From Ancistrus triradiatus (Eukaryota; Chordata; Actinopteri; Siluriformes; Loricariidae): DNA of 64,000 bases. Numbering within the stretch: position 1 is the stretch's first letter; every line of letters starts with the position of its first letter. Where the stretch lies: positions 372,001 through 436,000 of the forward strand of contig JAJAGP010000080.1 in the NCBI GenBank assembly GCA_025084515.1, given 5' to 3'. Below are positions 12,528 through 23,600 of the stretch, piece after piece. The translations under genes and the position numbers were made by a program. Under the pieces are notes generated by a model. It was not told the DNA's origin, made no database searches, and saw only the letters and a program-made list of their open reading frames with translations.

Positions 12528-13145
12528 CAGTGGAATTTTGCAATTCGAATTCAATTAGTTCCAGAAGGCTGTTCGAACTCCGATTTGATCCAAAAAGGAA
12601 ACGGGTTTCCCTGTAAGAAGTAATGCAAACAGAATTAATCCGTTCCCGACCCCCAAATGATTTTTTAACATTTTAACATATTCGTATGTAATTTATGGTT
12701 AACATGAATAATGTAATGTAATGAATGTAATACGACAATAACAATCAATAAATAAGTGAAATATAAAGTCACGAAAGAAGTGAAAGTGAAACGCAGTTTC
12801 GGCGCGCCTCATCACTGCGGCAGTGGCACTGAGACTGTAGAATCATATAATACATATACATAATATAATAAAGTAATATAGTATACTTAATGTGCCTTTA
12901 ATTGTACTCCTATTTTTTTTTTCTTTCTTTTGGGTGATTGGCATAGTGTATTGGTGCATTATTGGCGTCATTTGGACCGAATTTAGTGCGTCATGGTTGA
13001 GATTGCACCATCGAGTGTTTTTTTTAGGGAGCCCATGTTAGAAGTCTGAGTTTTTGTTTGAATTCAGAGGCAAATTCTAACCGACTGTTTGATGTCTGAG
13101 TTGATAAGTGAAGAGGCGTTCGAATTCCGAGGTTCAGTTCCACAG
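12528..13145. mobile_element. Nonautonomous DNA element with long inverted ends (family H)
   Basis: The left end (TACAGTGGAATTTTGCAATT) and the right end (TTCGAATTCCGAGGTTCAGT, then TCCACAG) are imperfect inverted repeats that also contain TTCGAA/GTTCGAACTCC blocks. No coding content is visible. Related elements lie at about 21565-22302 and 57680-57918. Confidence 0.6.
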
Positions 13146-13277
13146 GATCAGTTGTTTTTTGTGGGATTTTGTTGTTAACGGTAATTAGTCGGTACTTTGT
13201 ATCCTCTGAAATGTTTGTAAAAGTCTTGCGTTGTGCTAGCTTGCTCTTGTTAATATGATATTAATTGTTACGGACTG

Positions 13278-13644
13278 AGTGGGGTGTAACCATCTACACC
13301 ACTCACGATTCGATTCTCGATTTCTTTATTTCTGAAGTGTAAACAATGCCAGATGATGCACACTTTCTTGAATAAGTTCCCTGCCATTAAAAAGATGACT
13401 AGAAGCAGCATTTAACATGTAAACAAAATGCTCTATTGTAGCTTCACCATATCTTAAATAACTGGGTGGAAAAAGTTTTAAATAATGCTACTGCAACCAA
13501 ATGTGCTATTCTAACAGTTTTACCAAATGCCAACCTCAGTCTCCTCAATCTCAGATTTACCTTAACAAGTTTCCAATTACAGAACAGGAGGTGTGATTGC
13601 GTCCTCTGGTGTTTAGAAATGCGTAATAAGGCGTAATAAACAGA
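13278..13644 (+). mobile_element. hAT-like MITE fragment (GGGGTGTAAC family)
   Basis: Starts GTGGGGTGTAACCATCTACA then CTCACGATTCGATTCTCG, and carries TTTATTTCTGAAGTGTAAAC and GCGTCCTCTGGTGTTTAGAA. The same phrases occur at 15108-15500 and 25255-25935. The right part is interrupted by the Tc1 family B fragment. Confidence 0.5.
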
Positions 13645-14240
13645 GCGTGTGATATCACACATATATCCATGGTGCCCGTTCTGGGATTTTTGCTCACCAT
13701 TGTCATGATCATTTTGACCCCACCGGGTTTGAGATCTTGCGTGGAGCCCCAGATCGAGGGAGATTATCAATGGTCTTGTATGTCTTACAAAAGATCCCAC
13801 AGTTGATTTATTTACACCAACCTGCTTGGCTATTGTAGATTCACTCTTCCCAGCCTGGTGCAGGTCTACAATTTTCTTCCTGATATCCTTCAACAGCTCT
13901 TTAGTCTTGGCCATGGTTGAGTTTGGAGTCTGAATGTTTGAGGCTGTGGACAGATGTCTTTTATACAGATAAGGAGGTCAAACAGGTGCCATTAATACAG
14001 GTAACAAGTGGAGGACAGAAGAGCTTCTTAAAGAAGAAATTACAGCTGTGTGAGAGCCAGAAATCTTGTTTTTTGTGGGTGACCAAATACTTATTTGTCA
14101 CCATGATTTACAATTAAATTCTTTAAAAATCCTACAATGTGATTTCCTGGATTTTCCTCATTTTGTCTCTCATAGTTGAAGTGTACCTATGATGAAAATG
14201 ACAGACCTCTCTCATCTTTGTAAGTAGGAGAACTTTTTTT
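13645..14240 (-). mobile_element. Tc1-like transposon, family B, partial
   Basis: Minus-strand relic keeping only the transposase N-terminus and the adjoining inverted repeat. The start codon region encodes MAKTKELLKDIRKKIVDLHQ at 13914 downward, followed by a helix-turn-helix segment (GKSESTIAKQVGVNKSTVGS). Frame and identity are then lost after about 13790. The outer repeat ends near 14235 (CTCATCTTTGTAAGTAGGAG). Confidence 0.85.
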
Positions 14241-14709
14241 TTTATTATTATTTTTGTTTTTGTCTATGCGATCATAGAAACTGGTTCCGATCACAGCTCC
14301 ATTAGGGTTTCATGAAGTCCAGGCATTATTTGACAGATTTATAAAGGTTTTTATGATTTGAAAAAGTCCAGATGTAAGTACTGACACACTTTCCCCTCAA
14401 TCCCTTTTATTTCTTCTCCTATTAGGCTTACACAGGTCATATCTCTTAACTTCCTGTATGTCATGGCGCATTTCAGCTGTCATTGGGTCCTCCCTCTGGT
14501 GCATTCTGTTTCTCTTGCTCTCGCTGTCTTTCTCAGTGCCTTGTTCCTGCTCTCTCCCTCTCCTCTTAGCCTCCGGGTCAGGTCTTTCCCACCAACTGGG
14601 GCACAAGAGGCTTCAGTCACGTGGTTCAGCCTGGCAGACAGAGCACTGAAAACTGACACCACTAATATTCAGAGAGCAGGCCTAGAACAAACAGGTTTAT
14701 ACACAAATG
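14241..14709. other. Unassigned intergenic stretch
   Basis: Overlapping open frames on both strands (14397-14783) encode low-complexity products without recognisable domains. No splice-supported exon. Confidence 0.35.
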
Positions 14710-15035
14710 TCATGGTACAGTTAGGCGTGGGTGACGTATGTAAAATATCACAATATTTAAAGACATTATCACGGTACACGTGATGACAGAAAATGCATGC
14801 ATCACATTCTTAAAAGCTACTATTCAAATATTATCTCATCACTTAGTAAGGTGATTTATAATTCAGAATGCGCTGTAGTCCATTCAGTTGAACACGACTA
14901 GTTACACTCTTTATAACAAAACATGTTGGTCAGTGTTTTCTAAGCAAGATGATATGCTCAGAAAAACATATCGTCTGTCACAATAGCAGAATTTATCATG
15001 ATACGATAAAATATTGTCATATTTAACTCTTTTCA
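14710..15035 (+). repeat. Dispersed repeat shared with 51370-51680
   Basis: Shared phrases in the same order include ATGCATC, CTATTCAAATATTAT, CTTAGTAAGGTGATTTATA, GTAGTCCATTCA, GTCAGTGTTTTCTAAGCA, TATGCTCAGAAAAACA and GATAAAATATTGTCATATT. These match the block at 51370-51680 closely. Probably a hAT-type nonautonomous element. Class unproven. Confidence 0.6.
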
Positions 15036-15107
15036 AACTGTGTAAATTAAGCTTACAAGAAAAAAACAACTAGTTAATACATCCTAAGTACAATACATGG
15101 ATGTAAC

Positions 15108-15500
15108 AATGCACTGTGCTCACGATTCGATTTTCTCACAATGCATTCAATAAAAGTCATTCCTTTATTTCTGAAGTGTAAACGCGCAAAGCAGTGCACA
15201 TTTTCTTGTATACTTTTAAACCAAAAAAAAAACCCTCAAGTCCCCTGCAATGAAAAGAAATGACTAGGAAGGTTTAAAATTGTAAACGAAAAATTTTGTG
15301 GCTTCATCTCTTAAAACGAGTGAAAACATGCATTTTCTATTTCCGAAGAATAGCAATTAAAAATTGCATACTTGTATAGAAAAAAAACCCTTCAGTCCCC
15401 TGCAATTAAAATAAATTGGAAGGTGTTTTAAATAATGTTACTGCAACAAATGTTCTATTTCATCGTTTTATCCGAATTTAAATCACTAAGTAATTTTGTT
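15108..15500 (+). mobile_element. hAT-like MITE fragment (GGGGTGTAAC family)
   Basis: Contains GATGTAACAATGCACTGTGC, CTCACGATTCGATTTTCTCA and TTTATTTCTGAAGTGTAAAC, followed by a tandem-like repeat of the CCCTGCAATGAAAAGAAATG / CCCTGCAATTAAAATAAATT block. Same family as 13278-13644 and 25255-25935. Confidence 0.5.
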
Positions 15501-16717
15501 TTAAAGTGAAAATCAAGGAAGGAAGCACTGTTTTTCATTACTTTCTAATTTATTACCATTTAGTATAACTTTCTCATGCCTCCCCCATTTTCAGTTTCGA
15601 TTCCATCCCAAGCCTTCTCTCGCCCTCACACCCCCCAACCCAAAACAGCCCAGCACCATCTGCATATTGATTCCTATTTGTCTCATCCTCTGACCTAACC
15701 ACTGAAGCTGTTGTGTGCCGTCTGTGCTGAGGGACTTCGCTCTGGACTTTAACTTCACTAACCGCCAGAAGAAATACATGGGGTTCTTGTTAACTGAATT
15801 TGCACAGATATAATGTTTATTGTGACAATTCTTCAGACTCTAGCCATTTGTCTCAATTTCATTCTTGAAAGAACTGTCTAAGACATCTCAGAGCTGTTCC
15901 CGTCCATAATGTTCTCACTTTGGTTTGGTTGACTTGAAAATGTCTGCATAATTTTCCATGCTGTAGTATTTATCTACACTCTTCTCGTCAACAGCCAGAG
16001 TGACTAAAGGATTTGTGCATTCGCATGAGCACAATAATGCTGAGGATTAGTGAGTTTGCGTATTATCATTGTGCTTCTGTGTTGAGGATTGAGCAGGCAT
16101 ACAGGGATCCAACATTTTTTATCTTCCCATGCTTCCATCTAACAGACGCTTATCCCTGTTGTTCTCTCTGCTGACTGAGATCTGCCTTCTGTTCACATGT
16201 CCACATGGCGCGTCTCAGAGGGGAGCCGTTAGAACAGTGCTTTTAAAAACTCAAGAGCTGTTCTCGACTTTAATGGATGATTTTTCAATTGGGGCCTCTT
16301 CGTACCATCTTAAATAGAATTAGATGATAATGAATCACAAAATCCTGTGTCCTTTTTAAGGTTGTTGTGTTAAAAACACTTTTCTTTTAATGAGTTGATC
16401 TCCTTGTATCATTTTATTGGAGCTGAGCAATTATTAAAAAAAAGAAAGGCTGGGTGGGGATAAGGCCAAAGTAGCAAAGTATTGGTTTAAAACATTTGAA
16501 AAAATTTAAATGATCTTGAAGGGTTTTTTTTTGGTGATGCAATACATTTTCATTGTAATAAAGAATTTCTAACATGACTTTATAATCTGCGGACGTAAAG
16601 TTCCCATAATTGAAGAATCACACTCGTACCTAGTTTAGTTTTTTTTTTTTTTTTGTAATGTTAAACACCCTTTTTTGAAGTCTCTCTCTATATATAATTC
16701 TATAACATTTTTGTTTG
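15501..16717. other. Unassigned intergenic stretch
   Basis: No gene recognised. The open frames at 15591-15779 (-) and 16129-16317 (+) lack domains. A T run lies at 16641-16654. Confidence 0.35.
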
Positions 16718-18010
16718 TACAGACAGCCCCTGTTTTATGATGGTGCGGTTTACAATTTTTCGACTTTATGATGGGAATCTGATAATGTACATAAATACAC
16801 ATTCAGCAGAAACTGTACTCCGAATTTTGGATTTCCCTAGACAAGCATTACTCGGTATGATACTCTCCCGTGCTAAACGAGGAAGTCAGGAGTAGGGCTG
16901 CAACTAATGATTATTTTAATAATCGATTAATCGGTTGATTATTTTTTTCGATTAATCGATGAATCGGGTTTTAAAAAACCCTTTCCATGTCTTTATTCAG
17001 AAATATAACATTAAATAACAGAGCAAATTGAATAATAATAAATTAAATTTATTAATAAATTAAAATAACAAATTAAACAACAAAGAAAAATAAGTGCATC
17101 TCTGATGCAAACACTACATATAAACTCATTCACGCTCTTTCTTTAGAAACTTTGCATTGCAAGCCAAAAATGTTAGCATGTCAACATACTCCTGGCTAAA
17201 GCTGGCTCTCTTTTTAGAGACTATATTTCCTGCCGCAGAAAATAGACTCTCAGACAGTGTTGAAGTAGCAGGAATGCATAAATAGGACTTGGCTAGCCTG
17301 GCCAATATAGGATATGTGTCTCTGTTAACTCCATCACTGTCATTATCCAGCTAACAAGCATCAACCGTGCTGTGCCCGTTTGCATAGTGCCAGTGCGCCG
17401 TTATGTTTCCTCACTTCAAAACGGAACAAACTCAGGATATTGTGGTGACTTACGCTGTTGTTGAGCTCCATTCATCCTCATTGGTGACTCCATGTTTCCG
17501 TTTCAAGGGATGTATCAGCACCGGGGTGCTCCCGTGCTAGGTCAGATCACTTTTGCAAAGCTTACATGTTACACATTTTTTAGTTGTGTGAAATGTGAGG
17601 TGTTCCTACACTTTTGAGGACTTAAGCCGAACTTTCTTCTCTGCGTCGGTCATGTTTCATTTGTAGAATTTATTTAATTTTTAATACTAACTTGTTTTGA
17701 AGATTCCGCACCGGCTCTGCCTCGCTCCGTTCATCTCGCTCATATTTTTTTTCCCCAGCATTCACGAAGTGCCACAAGTAACGTAAGTGGATAACGTAAG
17801 TGGCGGGGGACACAAATCATGCGACACAACGAATCAATAATGAAATTTGTTGTCGACACTTTTAATAATCGATTATTATAGATTATTATCGATTCGTTGT
17901 CGGAGCCCTAGTCAGGAGTGTGTGATATAGCCTGACGTGACAATAACCTTTTAGTTTTTCACTTTCAGTACTATTATTCTAAATTACATGAGATATTCAA
18001 CACGTTGTTA
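16718..18010 (+). repeat. Dispersed repeat (family I) interrupted by a hAT element
   Basis: Begins GACAGCCCCTGTTTTATGAT, contains GTATGATACTCTCCCGTGCT, is split at 16893-17910 by a hAT insertion, and resumes at TGTGTGATATAGCCTGACGT then GACAATAACC...TTTTTCACTTTCAGTAC. A copy without the insertion lies at 30803-31180, and an inverted copy lies at about 56020-56690. Confidence 0.7.
16893..17910 (-). mobile_element. Internally deleted hAT transposon
   Basis: The ends are TAGGGCTGCAACTAATGATT and, inverted, TAGGGCTCCGACAACGAATC. It is flanked by identical 8-bp direct repeats GTCAGGAG at 16885-16892 and 17911-17918, the target-site size of hAT elements. The minus strand between about 17320 and 17110 encodes a hAT C-terminal dimerisation segment (SLFSAAGNIVSKKRASF, then LTFLACNAKFLKK). 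Around 17640-17560 there are remains of a BED zinc-finger-like N-terminus (a CRTPHISHN-like stretch). The catalytic core is gone, so the copy is nonautonomous. Confidence 0.88.
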
Positions 18011-18699
18011 TAAAGTAAACTCTCAATGATTTAGCCCAACAGTAGTTTAATGTAAGTGTTTTAACCATGTATAATATAGGGTACACACTGACGTATACAA
18101 TATATATTTAACTCATTGGTGTATCAGTCTTCTTTCTTTTTTCACTTGCTAGTTTTGCATCTTGTTGAGCAGAAGTTTGTACTTTTTATCAGGTACACAT
18201 GCGCACTGAAATCCATGCATTAAATCCACAGGAATCCATATGAAATTTGTAGTAAAAATAGTTTGTCTATTTAAGAGCATTGTGTTTGTTGTGATTGGAC
18301 ATCACATGTTTTTTACCTCCCTCAGCTCCTTTTGCCTGTATGCAGTGTCGTCCAACAGGAGCAAGGGATAATATCAGATTATCAACCAGTGCCATAAAAC
18401 AGAGGAAAAGGAAGTGGCCCAGTTTCTCACCTTATAGCCTCCCAGAGGTTTTGTAATGGACTCCCAGCTCAAGATGGAATGATATCATGGGATCCCTGTT
18501 TGCGGAAATTGAGTTTCCTTCATCCCGATCATGTTTTGCAGCCTTGCGGGTGGTTGTGGTCTGAACTGGGACAATTGCCTGAAGGAAAAAGGCTGAAGAC
18601 TTTTCCATAGGCTCTGTGTGTGCTGAGAGAAAGATGGAGGAAGTAGAATAATTGGATACGCATGAGCTAACCTTCAAGGTTCGTTTGATTATCATATGT
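18011..18699. other. Unassigned intergenic stretch
   Basis: No exon or named repeat recognised. The 87-codon minus-strand open frame 18432-18695 shows no domain. Confidence 0.35.
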
Positions 18700-18850
18700 T
18701 TATTTAGCTTATCCAGTGCTACTTACAACTGATCTAGCCTTACAGTGTTCAGTCCAAGCACTTGTGGCAGTGCAGTTGTAGCTTTGCAGTGCTGGGGCTT
18801 CGACCCCAGACTGCTTGGTCCAAAGAGTAGTAGGGTTTTTCATACCGCCA
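18700..18850 (-). mobile_element. tRNA-derived SINE fragment, degenerate
   Basis: TTATTTAGCTTATCCAGTGC and TACTTACAACTGATCTAGCC, then CCAAGCACTTGTGGCAGTGC and GGGGCTTCGACCCCAGACTG, follow the order of the better-preserved SINE at 22365-22557. Diverged. Confidence 0.5.
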
Positions 18851-19560
18851 TACTGTCTTCAGATAATAGCGCTATGGTTGGCGACAAACTTTACAGTATA
18901 CAAATGACAATTTTTTTATTTTTATTTTGTTTTATTTTATTTTTTTGTTGTTGTTGTTTTTTTTTTTACAAAAAAATAAACCCCAAAATAGCAGTCCTTA
19001 ACAAGAAATAACACAATATGCTACTCGTGGTATGATTTTATGGTTTTGCCCAAACTCTTCAAATACACAAAACTAACTATAGTCTATTGGGAGGGGGTTT
19101 GTGGTGTGCATCATCGGAATGATATTCAGTAGTATAATATTTCAGGGCAATTGGCAGGTGATTAAAGGAAATGTGAAGGTATGGATTGGGCTGTTATGAT
19201 CAATGTATTCACAGTAGCATTTCTGAGCCATTGGGAGCTATAAATTCTATATAATTGATTAAGCTCTTGTGAAAATATGTTGGTGTAGAGAGGAAACAAG
19301 TCATGGAATAACCTAGATATAAAAACCATGTTCAGTTTCAATTATATTCAACCCACTTCGCCCTTCATAAAATAAACTGTCCTCGTTTCAAATGCGTCAT
19401 GCAATAACACCATGTAACAATTTTCAAAACATTTTTTGTTCCCAGTTGTTAAGTGTGTTTTCCTGATTGTTTGTACCCTAAATGAATAGACAAAAGTTAT
19501 TATTCCTTGTAAACTTTGCTTTTGTGGTCAGCACAATGATATTTTGAAATTGACTATTTT
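18851..19560. other. Unassigned AT-rich stretch
   Basis: T-rich patch at 18908-18968; otherwise no structure recognised. It directly precedes the heat-shock-like array. Confidence 0.35.
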
Positions 19561-20084
19561 TAAGGATATTCGCCATATTTCAAGATACTTAAGAAGCTTC
19601 TGGAATTGTGAGAACTATCAAGAAGTTTCTAGAACTGTCCAGAATTATCTAGAACTTTCTGGGACTGTACAGAATTGTAGGTAGCTGTATAACTACAGTT
19701 ATATAGGGCCACTATAGCCCTTCCCGAGAGACGGAGAGACATGATCTAATTGATTGGGATTGCAAAGTAAGTGGCCAACAGCCATCACAGACAAAGGGGA
19801 ATTGACCTAGACAGACAGGTCTGAATTCATTCTCTATTCAAATTCTGATAACGACAGTATTCACACTTCACCCCACACCCATTACAAGAGGAGCTTAGGA
19901 AGGACCACTACTTTCAAATGTATATATTGTGTGTTACTCTGCTACCGGGTGATCAGTCTTGCTCTGCTGATTCCTCAGTACACTCTTGTACTTTGATACT
20001 GCATTGAATAAATATTGACCATTTTTATCGAGTTTGGAGAGACATCCTTTTTCCTTACAGTACACAGCAACTTAGTCAATTTAG
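19561..20084 (+). mobile_element. Possible LTR-like leader of a retroelement
   Basis: This half-kilobase has LTR-like order: an enhancer-like array (19593-19674), mixed sequence, then TGCATTGAATAAATATTGAC with an AATAAA polyadenylation-type signal near 20008, a short tail ending TTTTTCCTTACAG, and an ORF start at 20085. I could not find a second LTR or a primer-binding site by eye, so the assignment is tentative. Confidence 0.35.
19593..19674 (+). promoter_or_regulatory. Heat-shock-element-like array (GAAnnTTCnnGAA)
   Basis: A perfect three-unit element GAAGCTTCTGGAA lies at 19593-19605. From 19622 GAA recurs exactly every 10 bp (19622, 19632, 19642, 19652, 19672; GGA at 19662), with TTC or near-TTC triplets midway (TTC at 19627 and 19657; GTC 19637, ATC 19647, GTA 19667). 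The 13-mer GAAGTTTCTAGAA at 19622-19634 is a second perfect triple unit. This is the inverted pentamer pattern bound by heat-shock factor trimers. Function is inferred only. Confidence 0.6.
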
Positions 20085-20252
20085 ATGGCATCAAGAGGTT
20101 GCATACATCCAGCAGACGCATTTTGCTATGTATGTGGCCATTTTATAAAGACAAGAGCGAAAAAGTACTCTGTGGAAGCATCTGCTAAGATGTGTGAGGC
20201 CTACCAAGCATACTTCGGCAAAATGCCCTGTTTGGTGACCTGTTTTCTATAA
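20085..20252 (+). pseudogene. Truncated zinc-binding-type N-terminal domain of a mobile-element-like protein
   Basis: A 55-codon frame starting ATGGCATCAAGAGG. Residues 8-20 read HPADAFCYVCGHF, followed by KTRAKKYSVEASAKMCEAYQ and AYFG. This Cys-x-x-Cys plus His pattern and the later Cys closely resemble the N-terminal domain of a family of repeated, uncharacterised proteins found in arthropods and fish. In that family the domain normally continues with a tryptophan- and cysteine-rich part. Here the frame ends after PCLVTCFL. I read it as a 5' fragment of a dispersed element; it could also be one exon. Confidence 0.5.
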
Positions 20253-21564
20253 TAAAAATTCATAATTTTCGTTGCCGTGGTCACAAAAGCGAAGTTTATG
20301 ATGAATGTAAGCAATTTTTAATTTGTTTTAGACATAAGCAATTGGAATATAACATTAAAAAGCTGGGAACAAAACTTGTGTTACATAGTGTAATTTTGTG
20401 GTGATGGTCAAATTGGGACTTAAAACAGCGTCCGATTTATGGTGTGTTTGTAATGTGTGCCTTTGAAACATGGTTGCCACAAATAAATATTTAATCAGAA
20501 CGTTATGCTGAAAGGTGGACAAGACAAAAAGCGTTCTAATCCAATAGCCTCAACACGGAAACCAAAGACACATTGGACGAACGCAAGCTGATCCTGTAAC
20601 TACATTATTTGCTTTGTGCAAGCAGCGACCATTTGTTTTAATAATGGCGTCCCTGTCTGAAGACGCTAGCAGCGTTTTAAGTAGGTACATCCAGCATGTG
20701 ATGCAGAATTTGCTCACAATTCTAAAATACCGTCACCATTTTTGAATACCGCGGTAACTCGTAATAACCCTGTCCACTACTTTAACTGCTGTGCCACCAG
20801 GGTTTATGATTGCTTTTTTTGTCTGTTTATTCCCCTCACATCCTTTTCTTTCATTCAAAACGACGGACAGTCCGTTTACATTTAGAAACTGTGGCCAATG
20901 AATTGTTGTTCTTGTCGGAAAAGGAGTGCATCAGGGTGCGATGTCAGGTCTGTTACATTGCTTCATTGCGCTGCATTAGAACAGCATGTTGCGGATTGTG
21001 TCGACATGGTGGTCTTTGCTCCTCAGCACCGCCGCTTCCAGATTTTTGTGGCCACATTTGAGAAGTGCTCTGAAACAGAAGCTCGTTTGTGTAAGCGCAC
21101 TTAATGCTTTTAAAAGCACCGAAAGCTATTCGCTGCGAGCTCCATTATGAGCAGCTTAGACTAGAGCATTTCTCAATAGCCACGTTCTCAGGAAGATCTC
21201 GAAGCCATTTCACTAAGCGAGGCACTGACGGCTGCAGCGGTGTGAATGGAGCCTCTGCTGCTCATCTGGGAGGAAATTATTCAGTGCTGTCTGAAACGCT
21301 ATTCTTTAGACACCCATTATGAGCTGATGGATTTGGCAGGTTTATCTGGAAAGCAGTCAGCTGTTCCACACCAGAAAGGATGCTGTGGGTGTTTTGGATC
21401 TGCAGAAGTAGTGGTTGCATTTTATTTCCTTGTGTTCTTTCTTGATGTGGCCTTTAGCAGGAATGTTCATATTGCTTGTAATAATGGTCGTACTGGGTTC
21501 AGAGCTTTTCATGAAAACACTGGACGATCTTTCATTACAGGGTGTCATGTAACACTCTTACTCA
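20253..21564. other. Unassigned stretch with overlapping open frames
   Basis: A short frame with a favourable start context begins at 20645 (MASLSEDASSVLSRYIQHVM and on, 34 residues). Overlapping frames at 20810-21322 are longer but have no domain I recognise. GC content rises in 20880-21300, so a decayed exon or element is possible. Confidence 0.3.
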
Positions 21565-22302
21565 TTCACCAATACGGTGGTATCTCAGTTCTTGTCATTG
21601 ATTTGTACCACAAGGCTTGTTGAGAACCGAAAACGAGTACCACAAATTTTTCCCATAAGTAATAATGTAAATTGAATGAATCTGTTCCAGACCCCCAGAA
21701 AATCCACACTGTGTAATGTTTTAGGAGTTTGGTAGAGTGGTCTATACTGCGTCGTAGCGGATACTATAAGTAAACTGTTTAAAACATGTACATTAACCTA
21801 CAGTTCACTGGCTTATTTTATAATAGTGTTAAAATCTCATTTATTTAGTGAGTAATGGATTGAAGTGGAAAGTAAAAGCAAAACACTTGTTTTTGAACTC
21901 TGGGCGCTAGCATAGCTGCCAAGCTGACTGCAGCGTGTGTTCTGGAGCATTCATTTCCTGTGTTGCTTTCGGTTGGCTCTTATAAACTAACCTTTTTAGG
22001 ACCCATGGAGACTTTTGCACCAAGAGTACAGCACTGTAGATGTGAAAATAAAGAAAAACATGATAAACACAGCAGAGATCTTCTGACGGCTATTGTGAAT
22101 CTGAATCACTATCACTGTGTAATGAATCGAAACTCATGAATCGAGCTTCGGCTGTAACGAGTCGTGTGGCTGGACTTGTACAAGTTTATGCAAGTGTGCA
22201 AAGTACCGAGCAAAGGACGAGAACGGAGACATTTTCTAGTCAAAATGCATCGAGAACTCAATGAGTTCCGAGGTCTTTGAGAACTGAAGTACCACTGTAT
22301 TC
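21565..22302. mobile_element. Nonautonomous DNA element with inverted ends (family H)
   Basis: The left end reads ACGGTGGTATCTCAGTTCTT and the right end, inverted, ACAGTGGTACTTCAGTTCTC. Internal GAACCGAAAACGAGTACCAC and TCTGTTCCAGACCCCCAGAA recur in opposite orientation at 57680-57918. About 730 bp with no coding content. Confidence 0.65.
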
Positions 22303-22364
22303 AAGAGCCAGAATCAAGCAATAATGTTTTTGCCTTGAACTGTTACATCACTACATTCTACATT

Positions 22365-22557
22365 CATTACATTTACAGCATTTAGCAGACGCCCTTATAC
22401 AGAGCGACTTACAATTGATCCAATCTTACAATCCAAGCAGTTGTGGGTTAAGGGTCTTGCTCAAGGACAGAACAGTGGCAGCCAAGCTGATGGGATTTGA
22501 ACGCTGGACCTTTTCATTCATAGTCCATTACCTTAACCGCTAGGCCACCACAGTCCC
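22365..22557 (-). mobile_element. tRNA-derived SINE, well preserved
   Basis: Read on the minus strand it begins TGGTGGCCTAGCGGTTAAGG (box A-like TGGCCTAGCGG) with box B-like GTTCAAATC, a linker with GCCACTGTTCTGTCCTTGAG, and ends TAAGGGCGTCTGCTAAATGC. Polymerase III boxes and the tRNA-like fold position support a tRNA-derived SINE. Degenerate relatives lie at about 18700, 23300, 26865, 37665, 44985, 52350 and 60560. Confidence 0.75.
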
Positions 22558-23299
22558 ACAAATTCAGTGTATTGAGTGGTGTCCATTTGCATGACTGGAA
22601 TAAAAATGGGACCCAGCTGGTCATTAGATTTGATTGGCAGCACTCTCATCTTCTGTGCTGGTATCACTGATGTATCTGGAAGAGATACCGAGACAAAGAT
22701 GGGAGACTGTGGGGGAGGGGAGGCAGTTTGGCCATAATGTGTGTGCAGTATCATGGTTAACGCAGTGTTTTTCCTGGAGGGCCCGCAGGAGACTTCTATA
22801 TTCACTACTCTACAGTGATTGGCATGGGATATGGCTCCTGTCTGGCTTGTTGGCCAGTGGTGTGGATGAGGATCCCTGAGGCAGGACACGGTCTGTCACT
22901 GCTCCATCGCAGTCCTGTTGCTCGTCTTCGCCAGCCAGCTTTTGTCAAGGGCATTTGGCACGTCTCTTGCTCGCTCCCACACACTCCGCCTGCTCTGCTT
23001 TCTGATTTACTTCATCCATTTAGTATTTCTAACAGTTGTTTTCTCAGAGCACCCCCCACCCCACCCCAAAGATTTTTTTTTTCCACTCCATAGTTCCACA
23101 GCGTTCTTTCCCTTGCTTACTTGTTCTGTGTGCAGAGTGTGGCTGTTAAATAATTCAGAGCGGATACTCGGAGAAGAGAAAAGTCTTAAGAGTTGATGGC
23201 AGACGCTGAAAGCCATTAGTACTCGTGTTATTGTAGACCAAGTGTGTCATCCAGGTCCGAGTGAAATATGGTCTTTGCTATTTTGAAGGTGGTTGTATA
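22558..23299. other. Unassigned intergenic stretch
   Basis: No splice-supported exon. Overlapping frames 22533-23216 on both strands show no domain. A CCCCACCCCACCCC patch lies at 23051-23065. Confidence 0.35.
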
Positions 23300-23425
23300 A
23301 GTATATATGATGGGACAGTGGTTAAGGTAATGGACTGTGCGCTATATCCACAGAGCTACCATGCTGCCACTGTTAATCCATTAAGCAAGGCTGTAACCCA
23401 CAACTGTTTAGATTGTACAGGGGAA
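23300..23425 (+). mobile_element. tRNA-derived SINE fragment
   Basis: GGGACAGTGGTTAAGGTAAT then GGACTGTGC, TGCCACTGTTAATCC and AAGCAAGGCTGTAACCCACA follow the order of the tRNA-derived SINE at 22365-22557, in + orientation. Ends before the distal part. Confidence 0.55.
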
Positions 23426-23600
23426 TTAAACCTAACTGAGTTGCACATGAGCTCTCGGCTCCATTTAGAAGTAATAACAGTTCAATCAAACATGATTAAG
23501 TGTTTCTCTTTGAGAAACTGGTTTCCTCCATTTGCGGACCGCTTTCTGCCAATTTTTGTCCGAGTTCTGGAAAGAAATTGTTGTTTTGTTGATAGATAAA

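Noticed and set aside
20810..21623. Possible host gene from several overlapping + strand frames
   Set aside because: No recognisable domain, no consistent frame or splice signals, and the right part overlaps the family H element.
22365..22557. Functional tRNA gene
   Set aside because: Box A and B sequences are present, but the unit carries a SINE body and tail, and many copies occur in the window.
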